A stretch of 64,000 nucleotides of DNA from Chelativorans intermedius (GTDB taxonomy: Bacteria > Pseudomonadota > Alphaproteobacteria > Rhizobiales > Rhizobiaceae): positions 62,001 through 126,000 of the forward strand of contig NZ_JAODNW010000020.1 of assembly GCF_025398255.1 (NCBI RefSeq). Direction: 5' to 3'. Each line of letters begins with the position of its first letter. Position 1 is the stretch's first letter. This document shows, in pieces, positions 35,569 to 44,868 of this stretch. The translations under genes were made by a program, and so were the position numbers. The notes beneath the pieces are model-generated. The model worked only from the letters and a program-made list of their open reading frames with translations. It had not been told where the DNA came from and ran no database searches.

Positions 35569-37902
35569 ATGGAGCATGATCATCATCACGCGGCACCCGA
35601 CATTCCGGCGGGGACAGAGACGGCGAAGGACCCGGTGTGCGGGATGACGGTCACGGTAAAGCCCGACGGGCGGCACGCCGAGTTCCAGAACGAAACCTTC
35701 CATTTCTGCTCGGAGAAGTGCCGGACCAAGTTCAAGGCGGATCCGTGGTTCTATGCCTCGGGTCGCGCCGCCGGGCAGAAGAAGGCCGCACCGGCCAACG
35801 TCCGGTACACCTGCCCGATGCATCCCGAGATCGTCCGCGACGCGCCCGGGGCCTGCCCCATCTGCGGCATGGCGCTGGAGCCGATGGTGCCTTCGGATGA
35901 GCCCAGCGAGGAGCTGACCGACTTCACGCGCCGGATGTGGATCTCGGCGGCGGCTGCGGTGCCGCTCATCATCCTGACGATGGGCGAGCTGGTTGCGCTG
36001 CCGGTGCGCGACTGGATCGGGCATCAGGTCGCAAGCTATCTGGAATTCGTGCTGGCGACGCCGATCGTGCTTTGGGCGGCCTTGCCGTTCTTTCGGCGCG
36101 GTTGGGACTCGATCGCAAACCGCAGCCCCAACATGTGGACGCTGATCAGTCTCGGCGTGGGAGCAGCCTACCTCTATTCGATCGTCGCCACTTTTCTGCC
36201 GGGCGTTTTCCCCGAACAATACCGGATGGGCCACGGCGTTGGCACCTATTTCGAGGCGGCCGTGGTGATCGTCGCGCTGGTCTTCGTCGGCCAAGTCCTG
36301 GAGCTGCGGGCGCGCGAACGCACCGGAGATGCGATCCGCGCGCTGTTGGACCTCGCACCCAAGACCGCCCGTCGCATCCTGCCGGACGGGTCGGAATATG
36401 ACGCCCCGCTGGAAAACATCATGGAGGGCGACCGGCTCCGGGTACGACCGGGCGACGCGGTCCCGGTCGACGGCACGGTGATCGAGGGCCGCTCGTCGCT
36501 GGATGAAAGCATGTTGACCGGCGAGTCGATGCCGGTGGAGAAAGGTCCGGGCGATGGGGTGACCGGGGCCACGATCAACAAGAACGGCAGCCTCGTGATC
36601 GAGGCGGGCAAGGTCGGCTCGGACACGGTGCTGGCGCAGATCGTCGCCATGGTGTCGAACGCGCGGCGGTCTCGCGCGCCGATCCAGGGGCTGGCGGACC
36701 GGGTCTCTGCGGTGTTCGTGCCGACGGTTGTTGCCATCGCCATCTTCGCCTTCATCGTCTGGATGATCTTCGGGCCCGAACCCGCGCTGGTCTTCGCCAT
36801 CGCCTCGGCCGTGTCGGTGCTGATCATCGCCTGCCCCTGCGCGCTCGGGCTGGCGACACCGATCTCGATCACCACGGCGGCGGGACGCGGCGCGCAGGCG
36901 GGTGTGCTGATCAAGGACGCGGAGGCGCTGGAGCGCATGGCGGCGGTCGATACGCTGATCGTGGACAAGACCGGCACGCTGACCATGGGCAAGCCGAAGC
37001 TGACGGATACGGTGGCGCTGGGGGATTTGGCCGAGGCGGATCTGCTGTCGTTGGCCGCTGCGCTGGAACGCGGTTCGGAGCATCCTCTGGCCGAAGCGAT
37101 CGTGGAAGGGGCCGAAGCGGCAGGCGCCGCGCGGCAGGAGGCCACCGAGTTCGAGGCCGTCACCGGCAAGGGTGTGCGGGGACAGATCGGCGGACGCGCC
37201 GTCGCGCTCGGCAATGCAGCGATGATGCAGGAAATGGGCTTGAACACGGGCGCGGCCGAGGCACAGGCCGACGCCCTGCGCGCTGAGGGCAAGACGGCGA
37301 TGTTCATCGCGGTCGACGGGGCGCTGGCGGGCATCGTGGCCGTGGCTGACCCGATCAAGGACTCGACTGCACGGGCCATCAAGGAACTGCATACCCAAGG
37401 GCTGCGCGTCATCATGGCGACGGGCGACAACGAACGCACGGCGCAGGCTGTGGCGGGCAAGCTCGGCATCGACGAGGTGCGCGCGGGAGTGCTGCCCGAG
37501 GCCAAGAAGGACCTGATCGACCAGTTGCGCCGTGACGGTCACAAGATCGCCATGGCGGGCGATGGCGTGAACGACGCACCCGCACTGGCCGCGGCAGACG
37601 TCGGCATCGCCATGGGCACCGGTGCCGACGTGGCGATGGAAAGCGCAGGGATCACCCTGCTAGGCGGTGATCTCATGGGCATCGTGCGGGCGCGCAAACT
37701 GGCCCGCGCTACCTTGCGCAACATTAAGCAGAACCTGTTCTTCGCCTTCGCCTACAACACGCTTGGCGTGCCGATCGCCGCGGGGTTGCTCTACCCTGTC
37801 ACCGGACTTCTGCTCTCGCCGATGATCGCCGCAGCGGCCATGAGCCTGTCATCAGTGTCGGTCATCACGAACGCGCTGCGGCTGCGTCGGGTCGATCTGT
37901 GA
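35569..37902 (+). CDS. Copper-translocating P-type ATPase with N-terminal YHS and heavy-metal-binding domains
   Basis: 777 residues. A His-rich start ([10 protein letters not shown]) leads to a YHS domain ([20 protein letters not shown]), then a small metal-binding module [10 protein letters not shown] and [13 protein letters not shown]. The P1B-ATPase core follows: CPC at 422-424 in [13 protein letters not shown], phosphorylation Asp466 in [25 protein letters not shown] and [10 protein letters not shown]. It should export Cu(I) from the cytosol at ATP cost. The preceding promoter has a CueR/HmrR-like site. Confidence 0.95.
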   Translation: MEHDHHHAAPDIPAGTETAKDPVCGMTVTVKPDGRHAEFQNETFHFCSEKCRTKFKADPWFYASGRAAGQKKAAPANVRYTCPMHPEIVRDAPGACPICGMALEPMVPSDEPSEELTDFTRRMWISAAAAVPLIILTMGELVALPVRDWIGHQVASYLEFVLATPIVLWAALPFFRRGWDSIANRSPNMWTLISLGVGAAYLYSIVATFLPGVFPEQYRMGHGVGTYFEAAVVIVALVFVGQVLELRARERTGDAIRALLDLAPKTARRILPDGSEYDAPLENIMEGDRLRVRPGDAVPVDGTVIEGRSSLDESMLTGESMPVEKGPGDGVTGATINKNGSLVIEAGKVGSDTVLAQIVAMVSNARRSRAPIQGLADRVSAVFVPTVVAIAIFAFIVWMIFGPEPALVFAIASAVSVLIIACPCALGLATPISITTAAGRGAQAGVLIKDAEALERMAAVDTLIVDKTGTLTMGKPKLTDTVALGDLAEADLLSLAAALERGSEHPLAEAIVEGAEAAGAARQEATEFEAVTGKGVRGQIGGRAVALGNAAMMQEMGLNTGAAEAQADALRAEGKTAMFIAVDGALAGIVAVADPIKDSTARAIKELHTQGLRVIMATGDNERTAQAVAGKLGIDEVRAGVLPEAKKDLIDQLRRDGHKIAMAGDGVNDAPALAAADVGIAMGTGADVAMESAGITLLGGDLMGIVRARKLARATLRNIKQNLFFAFAYNTLGVPIAAGLLYPVTGLLLSPMIAAAAMSLSSVSVITNALRLRRVDL

Positions 37903-37912
37903 GGGAACGACC

Positions 37913-38533
37913 ATGGCTGAAGAACCGAACCGCTGGGAAGACGTCTATCAGAGCAAGGACGAGGCCGAGACGAGCTGGTACGAGGATCGTCCGCAGGTCT
38001 CGCTCGACCTGATCGCGGCGACTGGGGCAACCATCGATGCCGCCATCGTCGATGTTGGCGCGGGGGCGTCGCGGCTGGTGGATTGCCTGCTGGAACAGGG
38101 CTTCCGCAGGATCACCGTGCTCGACCTGTCGGACACCGCGCTGGCAAAGGCCCGCGCCCGACTGTCTGACGATGTGCCCGTCGATTGGGTCATGGCCAAC
38201 GTCCTCGACTGGCAACCGTCAGTGCACTTCGATGTCTGGCATGACCGGGCTGCGTTCCATTTCCTGACCGACGCGCCCGACCAGGACGCCTATCTGAGGG
38301 TCATGGACCAGAGTCTTGTCCCGGGTGGCCATGCCATCATCGGCACGTTTGCGCCGGATGGCCCGGAAAAATGCAGCGGCCTACCGGTCGCCCGCTACGA
38401 CGCGACCCTTCTCGCGGAGCGGCTGGGCCCAGGCTACCGGCTGATCCAGTCCTTGATGCACGATCACGTGACGCCTTGGGGCAGCGTGCAGCGGTTCCAT
38501 TTCGGCCTGTTCAGAAAGATCTTATCCATCTGA
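37913..38533 (+). CDS. Class I SAM-dependent methyltransferase
   Basis: 206 residues. NRWEDVYQSKDEAETSWYED is a typical start of the tellurite/thiopurine-type methyltransferases. The SAM-binding strand is AAIVDVGAGASRLVDCLLEQ, and VWHDRAAFHFLTDA is motif IV. It follows the copper ATPase by ten bases and is probably in the same operon. Related proteins occur in metal-resistance clusters; whether it methylates a metalloid is not shown. Confidence 0.85.
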   Translation: MAEEPNRWEDVYQSKDEAETSWYEDRPQVSLDLIAATGATIDAAIVDVGAGASRLVDCLLEQGFRRITVLDLSDTALAKARARLSDDVPVDWVMANVLDWQPSVHFDVWHDRAAFHFLTDAPDQDAYLRVMDQSLVPGGHAIIGTFAPDGPEKCSGLPVARYDATLLAERLGPGYRLIQSLMHDHVTPWGSVQRFHFGLFRKILSI

Positions 38534-38567
38534 CCAGCTCTTTGCCCGACCTGCCAGAGCCGGATCT

Positions 38568-39887
38568 TCAGGCCAGCTTCGACCATTGCGGATGCAGATC
38601 GTCGACAATGGCGGGATGGGCGTGCCCCCGAGCGTGCTTCCCCTCGCGCAAATGCGGATGATCGGGCGGCAGATTTTCATGGCGATGCGGGACCGGTTCT
38701 TCTTCCGCCGCAGGCCAGACGGCCAAGGCCAGCGCGACCGAAGCGGCAGCGATCAGTGCCAACACGGCGAATGTCGGCCCCATGCCCATGCGCGCGCCGA
38801 GCCAGCCCGCCAATGGGTAGGTGATCAGCCAGCATCCATGCGACAATGCGAACTGCGCGGCAAACACCGCCGGGCGATCTTCGGACAAGGCTGAGCGCCG
38901 CAAGAGGCGCCCTGAGGGTGTCTGCACGACCGAATAGCCGAGGCCCAGAAGGACCCACAGCGCCATCAACGCTGAAAGCCCGGCCGGTATGAGAAATGGC
39001 CCGGCGATCAGCCCCGCCGCCAGCACCGCAGCCCCCGCCAGCATCACTGGACGGTCGGGCACGCGGTCGAGCAGGCGCGGCAGGGTCAGCGCCGCCAGCA
39101 TCGACCCGCCCCCGAAGGCCGCCAGCGCCAGGGCGACCTGCGACTGCCCAAGGCCCAGACCGGTCTGCACGATCACCACCGTATTCACGATCACCATGGC
39201 ACCGGCCGCAGCAACGGCAAGATTCAGCGCCAGCAGCCCCCGCAGCCGCGGCGTCGCCAGGTAGAGACGGATACCTCGCGTGGTGCGGTCCCAGATCCCG
39301 CGCGGGACTCCCGGCCTCGGGCTGGGAAGCATTACCGAGGCGACCAGCGCCGCCGAGGCAACGAAGCCAACGACCGTGCCCCCGAACAGCGCGGGGAAAC
39401 TCACCAACGTAAGCAAGGCCGCCGCCAGCATTGGCGAGATCAGGTTCTCCAGGTCATAGGCCAGCCGCGACAGCGACAACGCCCGGGTATAGTCTTTCTC
39501 GTCGGGCAGAATGTCGGGGATGGTGGCCTGGAACGTCGGCGTGAACCCGGCCGACGCCGCCTGCAACAGAAAGATCAGCACATAGACCTGCCAGACCTCG
39601 GTCACGAAGGGCAAGGCGAGCGCGACCCCTGCGCGGATCAGATCCAGAGAGACCAGCATTCTGCGGCGCGGCAGCCGATCGGCAAAGGCTGCTGCGATCG
39701 GAGCCAGCCCGACATAGGCTACCATCTTGATCGCCAGAGCGGTGCCCAGAACCACCCCCGCGTCCGCCCCAGCCAGATCATACGCCAGCAGGCCGAGGGC
39801 CACCGTCGCAAGTCCGGTGCCGAGGAGCGCGATGACCTGCGCCGCGAACAGGTGGCGATAGGCGCGGTTGGCGAGCAATCGCAGCAT
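38568..39887 (-). CDS. MFS transporter with His-rich C-terminal tail
   Basis: 439 residues with about twelve membrane helices. The loop after helix 2 is AFADRLPRRRMLVSLDL, the MFS signature. It has a soluble tail with many His (PHRHENLPPDHPHLREGKHA). His-rich tails occur in nickel/cobalt exporters such as NreB/NrsD, so divalent-metal export is possible but not proven. It is the last gene of a minus-strand operon with the MerR regulator and YnfA-like protein, and it converges on the methyltransferase. Confidence 0.85.
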   Translation of the reverse strand: MLRLLANRAYRHLFAAQVIALLGTGLATVALGLLAYDLAGADAGVVLGTALAIKMVAYVGLAPIAAAFADRLPRRRMLVSLDLIRAGVALALPFVTEVWQVYVLIFLLQAASAGFTPTFQATIPDILPDEKDYTRALSLSRLAYDLENLISPMLAAALLTLVSFPALFGGTVVGFVASAALVASVMLPSPRPGVPRGIWDRTTRGIRLYLATPRLRGLLALNLAVAAAGAMVIVNTVVIVQTGLGLGQSQVALALAAFGGGSMLAALTLPRLLDRVPDRPVMLAGAAVLAAGLIAGPFLIPAGLSALMALWVLLGLGYSVVQTPSGRLLRRSALSEDRPAVFAAQFALSHGCWLITYPLAGWLGARMGMGPTFAVLALIAAASVALALAVWPAAEEEPVPHRHENLPPDHPHLREGKHARGHAHPAIVDDLHPQWSKLA

Positions 39888-39899
39888 GAGGTGAACCTT

Positions 39900-40235
39900 T
39901 CAGGCGGCACGCGGCGCAAGCAGGATGATCCCGGCGCCGAGTAGACAAAGGACCGTACCGGTCAGGTCCCAGGTATCGGGCCGCTGGCCCTCGACCGCCC
40001 AGAGCCAGACCAGAGAGGCCGCGATATAGACCCCGCCATAAGCCGCAAAGGCGCGACCAGCGAAGTCAGACGGGGCGAGCGTCAACGCCCATGCAAAGGC
40101 CGCAAGAGAGACGAGGCCAGGCAGTAGCCACAGCGCCGAGGCCCCGAGCCGCATCCATGCCCAGACGGCGAAGCAACCGGCGATCTCGGCAAGCGCCGCT
40201 GCGGCGTAGACCGCCAATGTCGGGATCGCGGTCAT
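39900..40235 (-). CDS. YnfA/UPF0060-family small membrane protein
   Basis: 111 residues from the ATG at 40235, four membrane helices. Family signatures [39 protein letters not shown] and [17 protein letters not shown] are clear. The family is SMR/DMT-like; its substrate is not settled. Its start overlaps the MerR stop by four bases, so it is translated with the regulator. Confidence 0.92.
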   Translation of the reverse strand: MTAIPTLAVYAAAALAEIAGCFAVWAWMRLGASALWLLPGLVSLAAFAWALTLAPSDFAGRAFAAYGGVYIAASLVWLWAVEGQRPDTWDLTGTVLCLLGAGIILLAPRAA

Positions 40236-40675
40236 GTGGCCGCCCCCGAACCGGTCTGGGCACGATGGTCGTCGGCGCAAAGCGCATGGTCGCTCAGCAC
40301 CTCGATCACCCTGCAATTCGCGATCGTGCCTTGGGCGCATTGCGTGATCATTCGTTCCAGTTCGGCCTTCAGAGCTGTCAGCCGAGCAATCCGGGCCTTC
40401 ACTGCTGCGAGCTGCTCGGTCGCGATGATGTCCGCAGCGGCGCAGGACTGGTCGGGCCTGTCGGAGAGGCTGAGCAGGTCGCGGATCGCCTCGAGCGGAA
40501 ATCCGAGATCGCGCGCGTGGCGGATGAAAGCCAGTCGGTCGAGCGCCTTTGCTCCGTAGAGCCGCTGGTTCCCGGCGCTGCGCTCGGGTTCCGGCAGAAG
40601 CCCGATCTGCTCGTAATAGCGAATGGTCGGAACCTTGACGCCCGCCGCTTCGCCCAGTTTTCCGATGGTCAGCAT
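40232..40675 (-). CDS. MerR-family metal sensor (ZntR/CadR/PbrR-like)
   Basis: 147 residues. The winged helix is [20 protein letters not shown] with [13 protein letters not shown]. The dimer helix starts with a cysteine in [16 protein letters not shown], equivalent to the ZntR/PbrR cysteine that marks divalent-ion sensors (CueR has Ser there). The metal loop near the end is CAQGTIANC, with further Cys/His residues in ALCADDH. It should activate the divergent P-type ATPase on binding Zn, Cd or Pb. Confidence 0.88.
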   Translation of the reverse strand: MLTIGKLGEAAGVKVPTIRYYEQIGLLPEPERSAGNQRLYGAKALDRLAFIRHARDLGFPLEAIRDLLSLSDRPDQSCAAADIIATEQLAAVKARIARLTALKAELERMITQCAQGTIANCRVIEVLSDHALCADDHRAQTGSGAAT

Positions 40676-40685
40676 CGAATACCTC

Positions 40686-40716
40686 TTGAAGCTATAGTTG
40701 CTAGAGACATTAGGTT
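40686..40716 (+). promoter_or_regulatory. MerR-type promoter of the Zn/Cd/Pb ATPase gene
   Basis: TTGAAG (40686-40691), a 19-bp spacer, and TAGGTT (40711-40716). The spacer contains CTATAG-TTG-CTAGAG, a dyad typical for ZntR/CadR/MerR binding. It lies between the divergent regulator and the ATPase. Confidence 0.7.
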
Positions 40717-40765
40717 ATCGACTCGATGGAGACAATCGCCACGTTTGGCGGGACGGGAAAGCACG

Positions 40766-42997
40766 ATGACGACACGCAACGCGACAAGCTGTGAATGGAC
40801 GGTCACCGGCATGGACTGCGGATCCTGCGCCGGCAAGATCAGGGGCGCGCTCGAGCGCCTGCCGGGGGTCGCCGATGTCGACGTGGCGCTGATGACCGAG
40901 CGGCTTCGCCTTACGCTGGACGAGGATCAGACATCCCGCGATCACGTCGAGACCGCGGTGAAGAAGCTGGGGTTCGGCATCGCGCCGAAAGGTGGTGCCG
41001 CCCCGCGGAAGGGCTTCGTTCTGCCCGATGGCGCCTTTTCTGCAGGCGCCACCGGCGACGCCGCGCCTGCACCCCACACTGCGCAAGACACCCCGGCTCC
41101 TGCAGAAGGGCGGGCTGCACGCGACCTGTCTTGGTATCAGACCGGCAAGGGCCGTCTGGTGATCGGCACCGGCGCCCTGCTGGTCGCCGCCTGGGCTGTC
41201 AAGCTTCTGGCCTCGGGCGGGATCGCGAACTGGGCCTTCATCCTGGCGACGCTGATCGGTGTCGCACCGATTGCCCTTCGCGCCATCAACGCGGCACGCG
41301 CGGGCATGCCCTTCACCATCGAGATGCTGATGACCATCGCGGCCACCGGCGCGCTGGTCATCGGCGCCGCCGAGGAAGCGGCGCTGGTGGTCTTCCTGTT
41401 CGCGGTGGGCGAAGTGCTGGAAGGGGTCGCGGCGGACAAGGCCCGCGACGGGATCAGAGGTCTGGCCCGGCTGGTTCCCAAGACGGCCCTTCTGGAGGTC
41501 TCTGGCAAGACGCGCGAGGTGCCCGCTGAAAACCTGAAGATCGGTCAGACGGTTCTGGTGCGGCCGGGCGACCGGGTGCCTGCCGATGGCGAGGTCATCG
41601 AGGGCGTCTCGGGCGTCGACGAAAGCCCGGTCACGGGCGAAAGCGTGCCTAACCTGAAGGAACCCGGCCAGCCGGTGTTTGCAGGCTCCATCAACACCGA
41701 AGCTGCCTTGCGCGTGCGCGTGACGAAGGCGGCAGAGGACAATACGATTGCCCGCATCATCCGTCTGGTCGAGGAAGCGGAATCCGCCCGCGCCCCGACA
41801 GAGCGGTTCATCGACCGGTTCAGTCGCATCTACATGCCCGCAGTGGTGGGCCTCGCCCTCCTGGTGGCAATCGTGCCGCCGCTGACATTCGCCCAAGCCT
41901 GGGACACGTGGGTGTACCGCGCGCTGGCGCTTTTACTGATCGGCTGTCCCTGCGCACTGGTCATCTCGGTTCCGGCCTCCATCGCCTCGGCATTGTCCGC
42001 GGGAGCACGGCGCGGGCTTTTGATGAAGGGCGGCGCGGTGATCGAAGCCGCGGCCCGAACCACGCAGGTAGCCTTCGACAAGACCGGCACGCTGACCCTT
42101 GGGCGCCCCAGGATCACCGACATCGTGCCGATCAGCGGATCGCAGGCCGAGGTTTTGTCACTCGCCGCAGGGATCGAGGCGGGCTCCAGCCATCCCCTAG
42201 CCGAGGCGATCCTCTCCCGCGCCGAGGCCGACGGTGTCGCGACCCTACCCGCATCCGGCGCCCGCGCACTACCCGGCAAGGGCGCCGAAGCGATGGTCGG
42301 CGACGGCCTTGCATGGGTCGGCTCACCGCGCTTTGCCGAGGCAGCGGGTGTGTTCGACGATGCCGCGCGCCAGACCGCAGCGACGCTTGAGGACGAGGGC
42401 AAGACCGTCGTGGCGGTCTTCCGGCCGGATCGACTGGTCGGGCTTCTTGCGCTGCGGGACGAGCCGCGCCCGGACGCAGGCGACGCGGTCCGCCAGCTGA
42501 AGGCGCTCGGCATTGGCGCGGTGATGCTGACCGGCGACAACGCGCGCACCGCCGCTGCGATTTCGCAGGCCCTCGGCATGGATCACCGCGCCGAGTTGAT
42601 GCCGGAAGACAAGGTCGCCGCCATCCGCGAGATGACGGCGGGCGCCCGCGTGATGATGGTGGGCGACGGGATCAACGACGCCCCCGCGCTGGCCACGGCC
42701 CATGTCGGCGTCGCCATGGGCTCGGGCACCGATGTGGCGCTCGAGACCGCCGACGCGGCGCTGCTGCGCAACCGGGTGACAGATGTGGCAGGCACGATCC
42801 GGCTCTCCCGCGCGGCCATGGCGAACATCCGCCAGAACGTGGCGATCGCGCTCGGCCTCAAGGGGGTGTTCCTTGTCACGACCGTGTTGGGCGTGACCGG
42901 GCTCTGGCTCGCGATCCTCGCCGATACCGGAGCCACGGTTCTCGTCACGCTGAATGCCCTGCGTCTGCTGGCCTACAATCCCGAGAAGGAGGCCTGA
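40766..42997 (+). CDS. Zn/Cd/Pb-translocating P1B-2 ATPase
   Basis: 743 residues from the ATG at 40766. An HMA domain with MDCGSC (Cys18, Cys21) opens the protein. The core shows TGESVP, CPC at 394-396 in IGCPCALVISVPA, Asp438 in DKTGTLTLGRP, HPLAEA and VGDGINDAPAL. The final helix pair has ALGLKG and LADTGATVLVTLNALRLL, whose Lys and Asp mark the ZntA group. It exports divalent soft metals. Control by the divergent MerR protein is likely. Confidence 0.95.
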   Translation: MTTRNATSCEWTVTGMDCGSCAGKIRGALERLPGVADVDVALMTERLRLTLDEDQTSRDHVETAVKKLGFGIAPKGGAAPRKGFVLPDGAFSAGATGDAAPAPHTAQDTPAPAEGRAARDLSWYQTGKGRLVIGTGALLVAAWAVKLLASGGIANWAFILATLIGVAPIALRAINAARAGMPFTIEMLMTIAATGALVIGAAEEAALVVFLFAVGEVLEGVAADKARDGIRGLARLVPKTALLEVSGKTREVPAENLKIGQTVLVRPGDRVPADGEVIEGVSGVDESPVTGESVPNLKEPGQPVFAGSINTEAALRVRVTKAAEDNTIARIIRLVEEAESARAPTERFIDRFSRIYMPAVVGLALLVAIVPPLTFAQAWDTWVYRALALLLIGCPCALVISVPASIASALSAGARRGLLMKGGAVIEAAARTTQVAFDKTGTLTLGRPRITDIVPISGSQAEVLSLAAGIEAGSSHPLAEAILSRAEADGVATLPASGARALPGKGAEAMVGDGLAWVGSPRFAEAAGVFDDAARQTAATLEDEGKTVVAVFRPDRLVGLLALRDEPRPDAGDAVRQLKALGIGAVMLTGDNARTAAAISQALGMDHRAELMPEDKVAAIREMTAGARVMMVGDGINDAPALATAHVGVAMGSGTDVALETADAALLRNRVTDVAGTIRLSRAAMANIRQNVAIALGLKGVFLVTTVLGVTGLWLAILADTGATVLVTLNALRLLAYNPEKEA

Positions 42998-42998
42998 G

Positions 42999-43262
42999 AT
43001 GATCTCGCCGCTCGGGTGGAGCGCGCTCGCGGTCCTCTGCCTGTTCCGGGCCTCGGAAAAGGCATGGATGCGCCCGAAGGAGCATGTGCTGGCCGCCACC
43101 ATCGGCCCACTTTGCCTGATCTATCGGGCGCAAGTGCCGCGTGGGATCGGATGGATGAAAGTGATAGATGAACAGGGATTGTTGCAACCGATGTCCCGCG
43201 GTCCGACGACTTACTTCGCGGGCCACGCTGGAAGAATGGAGGAAACTCGATGCATTTTATAG
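42999..43262 (+). CDS. Small hypothetical frame after the Zn/Cd ATPase
   Basis: 87 residues starting MISPLGWSALAVLCLFRASE, preceded by GGAGG six bases before the ATG, and starting two bases after the ATPase stop. There is one weakly hydrophobic start and no recognised domain; the end overlaps the DUF411 start. The strong ribosome site argues for translation, while the lack of family resemblance argues for a remnant or chance frame. Confidence 0.35.
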   Translation: MISPLGWSALAVLCLFRASEKAWMRPKEHVLAATIGPLCLIYRAQVPRGIGWMKVIDEQGLLQPMSRGPTTYFAGHAGRMEETRCIL

Positions 43263-43723
43263 TCTCCCGACGCCGCTTGATGCTTGGCGCTTGTGCGGCT
43301 TCGGTCGCAACCGCGCTGCCCGTGGCGGCGCAAAGCAGACCGGCGATTCACGTCCTCAAGGACCCAAATTGCGGATGTTGCGAGGCTTGGGTCGAGGTAC
43401 TGCAGTCCGAAGGGTTCGATGTGACGGTCGAGGCGAGCATGGGAACGCTGCTTGCCCGATACAAGCTCGAAAACGGGATCCCGCAAGAGATGATCTCCTG
43501 CCATACTGGCAGGATCGAGGGCTACATGATCGAGGGTCATGTGCCTGTTGCCGACATTCGTCGTCTTCTCGAAGAACGCCCTGACGCCGTCGGACTTGCC
43601 GTGCCTGGGATGCCTTACGGCTCTCCGGGCATGGGGCTGGAAAGCGAGCGCGAAGCCTATGAAGTGTTCCTGATCCGACGCGACGGTTCGACCGAAGTCT
43701 ATGCCAGGTATTCGGCTGCCTGA
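43250..43723 (+). CDS. DUF411-family periplasmic metal-binding protein
   Basis: 157 residues; GGAGG precedes the ATG. A signal peptide with a twin Arg-like start (SRRRLMLGACAASVATALPV) is followed by a thioredoxin-like domain with KDPNCGCCEAWVEVL, the CxCC site of the family, and SCHTGRIEGYMIEGHVP. DUF411 proteins are linked to copper resistance. It is the last gene of the metal island; only 61 bp separate its stop from the stop of the first phage gene. Confidence 0.9.
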   Translation: MHFIVSRRRLMLGACAASVATALPVAAQSRPAIHVLKDPNCGCCEAWVEVLQSEGFDVTVEASMGTLLARYKLENGIPQEMISCHTGRIEGYMIEGHVPVADIRRLLEERPDAVGLAVPGMPYGSPGMGLESEREAYEVFLIRRDGSTEVYARYSAA

Positions 43724-43784
43724 CGCCTGAGCCGGAACGTCACATCTGGTGAGGGACGAATAAGCGCATGGCTCCTCCCGCCGC

Positions 43785-44861
43785 TCAGCCGATTTTGCAG
43801 CCCCAGAAGGACGTGTGGTCGGCGGCGAAGTAGCCGTCCGCGACCCGGAAATACCCCTGCAGCTCGACGGTATCGCCCACAGTGAGCGGCACCATGGTCT
43901 GCAGCCAGATCGCGGTGGCGAGCGAGACGTGGGTGGCGGAGATTTCGCCGAGGGAGCCGCGGATTTCCGTCGTGCCGTTCAGCACCAGCCGCCCGCGCAT
44001 GCGGGCCGTGGCGCTGGCGTTGATCTTGTAGAGCAGCGTCGCGCCGAAGAGGTAGGTGCCGTCCACCGGGGCCACAAAATGGTTGTTCGCGGCGTCGAAC
44101 GCGCCCTGATCGTTGTAGTCGGTGTTGTTGAGGCCGATCTTCGTCCAGGCCCCGACGCCCACGTAGTTGTCGTAGTTGGTCCAGGCCTTGAACCTCGGCA
44201 GGCGGGGCTGGTCGACGACGCCGGTGGCGTTGTCCACGCTGAGGCCATCGAAGAAGGTGCTGCCGTCGGCGGAGACCGAGAGGCGGAAGCGGTCCGACCC
44301 GAAGAGCCCGACCAGCGCCTTGGTAACGAAGCCGGTCTGCAGCGTGAGGCCAAGATCGTCGCCCGCGGCCTCCTTGTTCATGGTGTAGAACAGATCGCCG
44401 GTGCCGCCCTCGGCAACCGTCTTCGCGGTCCAGAGCGCCGCGTTCAGCTTGGCCGAGAACGGGTTCGACGCATCCGCTGTCGTGCCGATGCCCAGGAGCG
44501 CCATGTTCTGCAGAGCGTCCGGGGTCGTGCCAACCCAGCTTGCGCCATCGTAGACAAGCAGCAGACCCTCGTCCTCGACCCAAGCCCGCCAGCCGGTCCG
44601 GGGCGGCAGACGCAGCCAGGCGCCGTCCGTCCAGAGCGCCACGTTCAGGTCCCAGCCCGCCCAGTCGCCCGTCGCGCCCGAGCCGACGATGTAGCGGTCG
44701 CCATCGGCGGGCGAACCAGGCGGCGCGGTCAGGTCCCGGTCGAGCACCGAGAGCTGGACGAGCCCGTCGAGGATCCGCAGCGCCTCGTTGTGGGTGACGT
44801 GCTTCTGGGCCTGCGCCGCCAGGATGTAGGGCAGCAGAAGATGGGTCGTGGCGTCGGACAT
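43785..44861 (-). CDS. DUF2793-family phage tail protein with C1q-like C-terminal domain
   Basis: 358 residues. The N-terminal 110 residues (LLLPYILAAQAQKHVTHNEA, LWTDGAWLRLPPRTGWRAWV) match DUF2793, a tail-associated module. The last 130 residues (FDAANNHFVAPVDGTYLF, ARMRGRLVLNGTTEIRG, DHTSFWGCKIG) look like a C1q/TNF-type jelly roll, a trimeric fold used for binding. It is probably the receptor-contacting fibre. It is the last gene of the phage operon, seven bases after the TIM-barrel gene. Confidence 0.8.
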   Translation of the reverse strand: MSDATTHLLLPYILAAQAQKHVTHNEALRILDGLVQLSVLDRDLTAPPGSPADGDRYIVGSGATGDWAGWDLNVALWTDGAWLRLPPRTGWRAWVEDEGLLLVYDGASWVGTTPDALQNMALLGIGTTADASNPFSAKLNAALWTAKTVAEGGTGDLFYTMNKEAAGDDLGLTLQTGFVTKALVGLFGSDRFRLSVSADGSTFFDGLSVDNATGVVDQPRLPRFKAWTNYDNYVGVGAWTKIGLNNTDYNDQGAFDAANNHFVAPVDGTYLFGATLLYKINASATARMRGRLVLNGTTEIRGSLGEISATHVSLATAIWLQTMVPLTVGDTVELQGYFRVADGYFAADHTSFWGCKIG

Positions 44862-44868
44862 GAGATCC

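Noticed and set aside
40091-40765. N-terminal extension of the Zn/Cd ATPase frame to 40091
   Set aside because: The extension runs antisense through the MerR and YnfA genes and past the MerR-type promoter; the ATG at 40766 begins the HMA domain.
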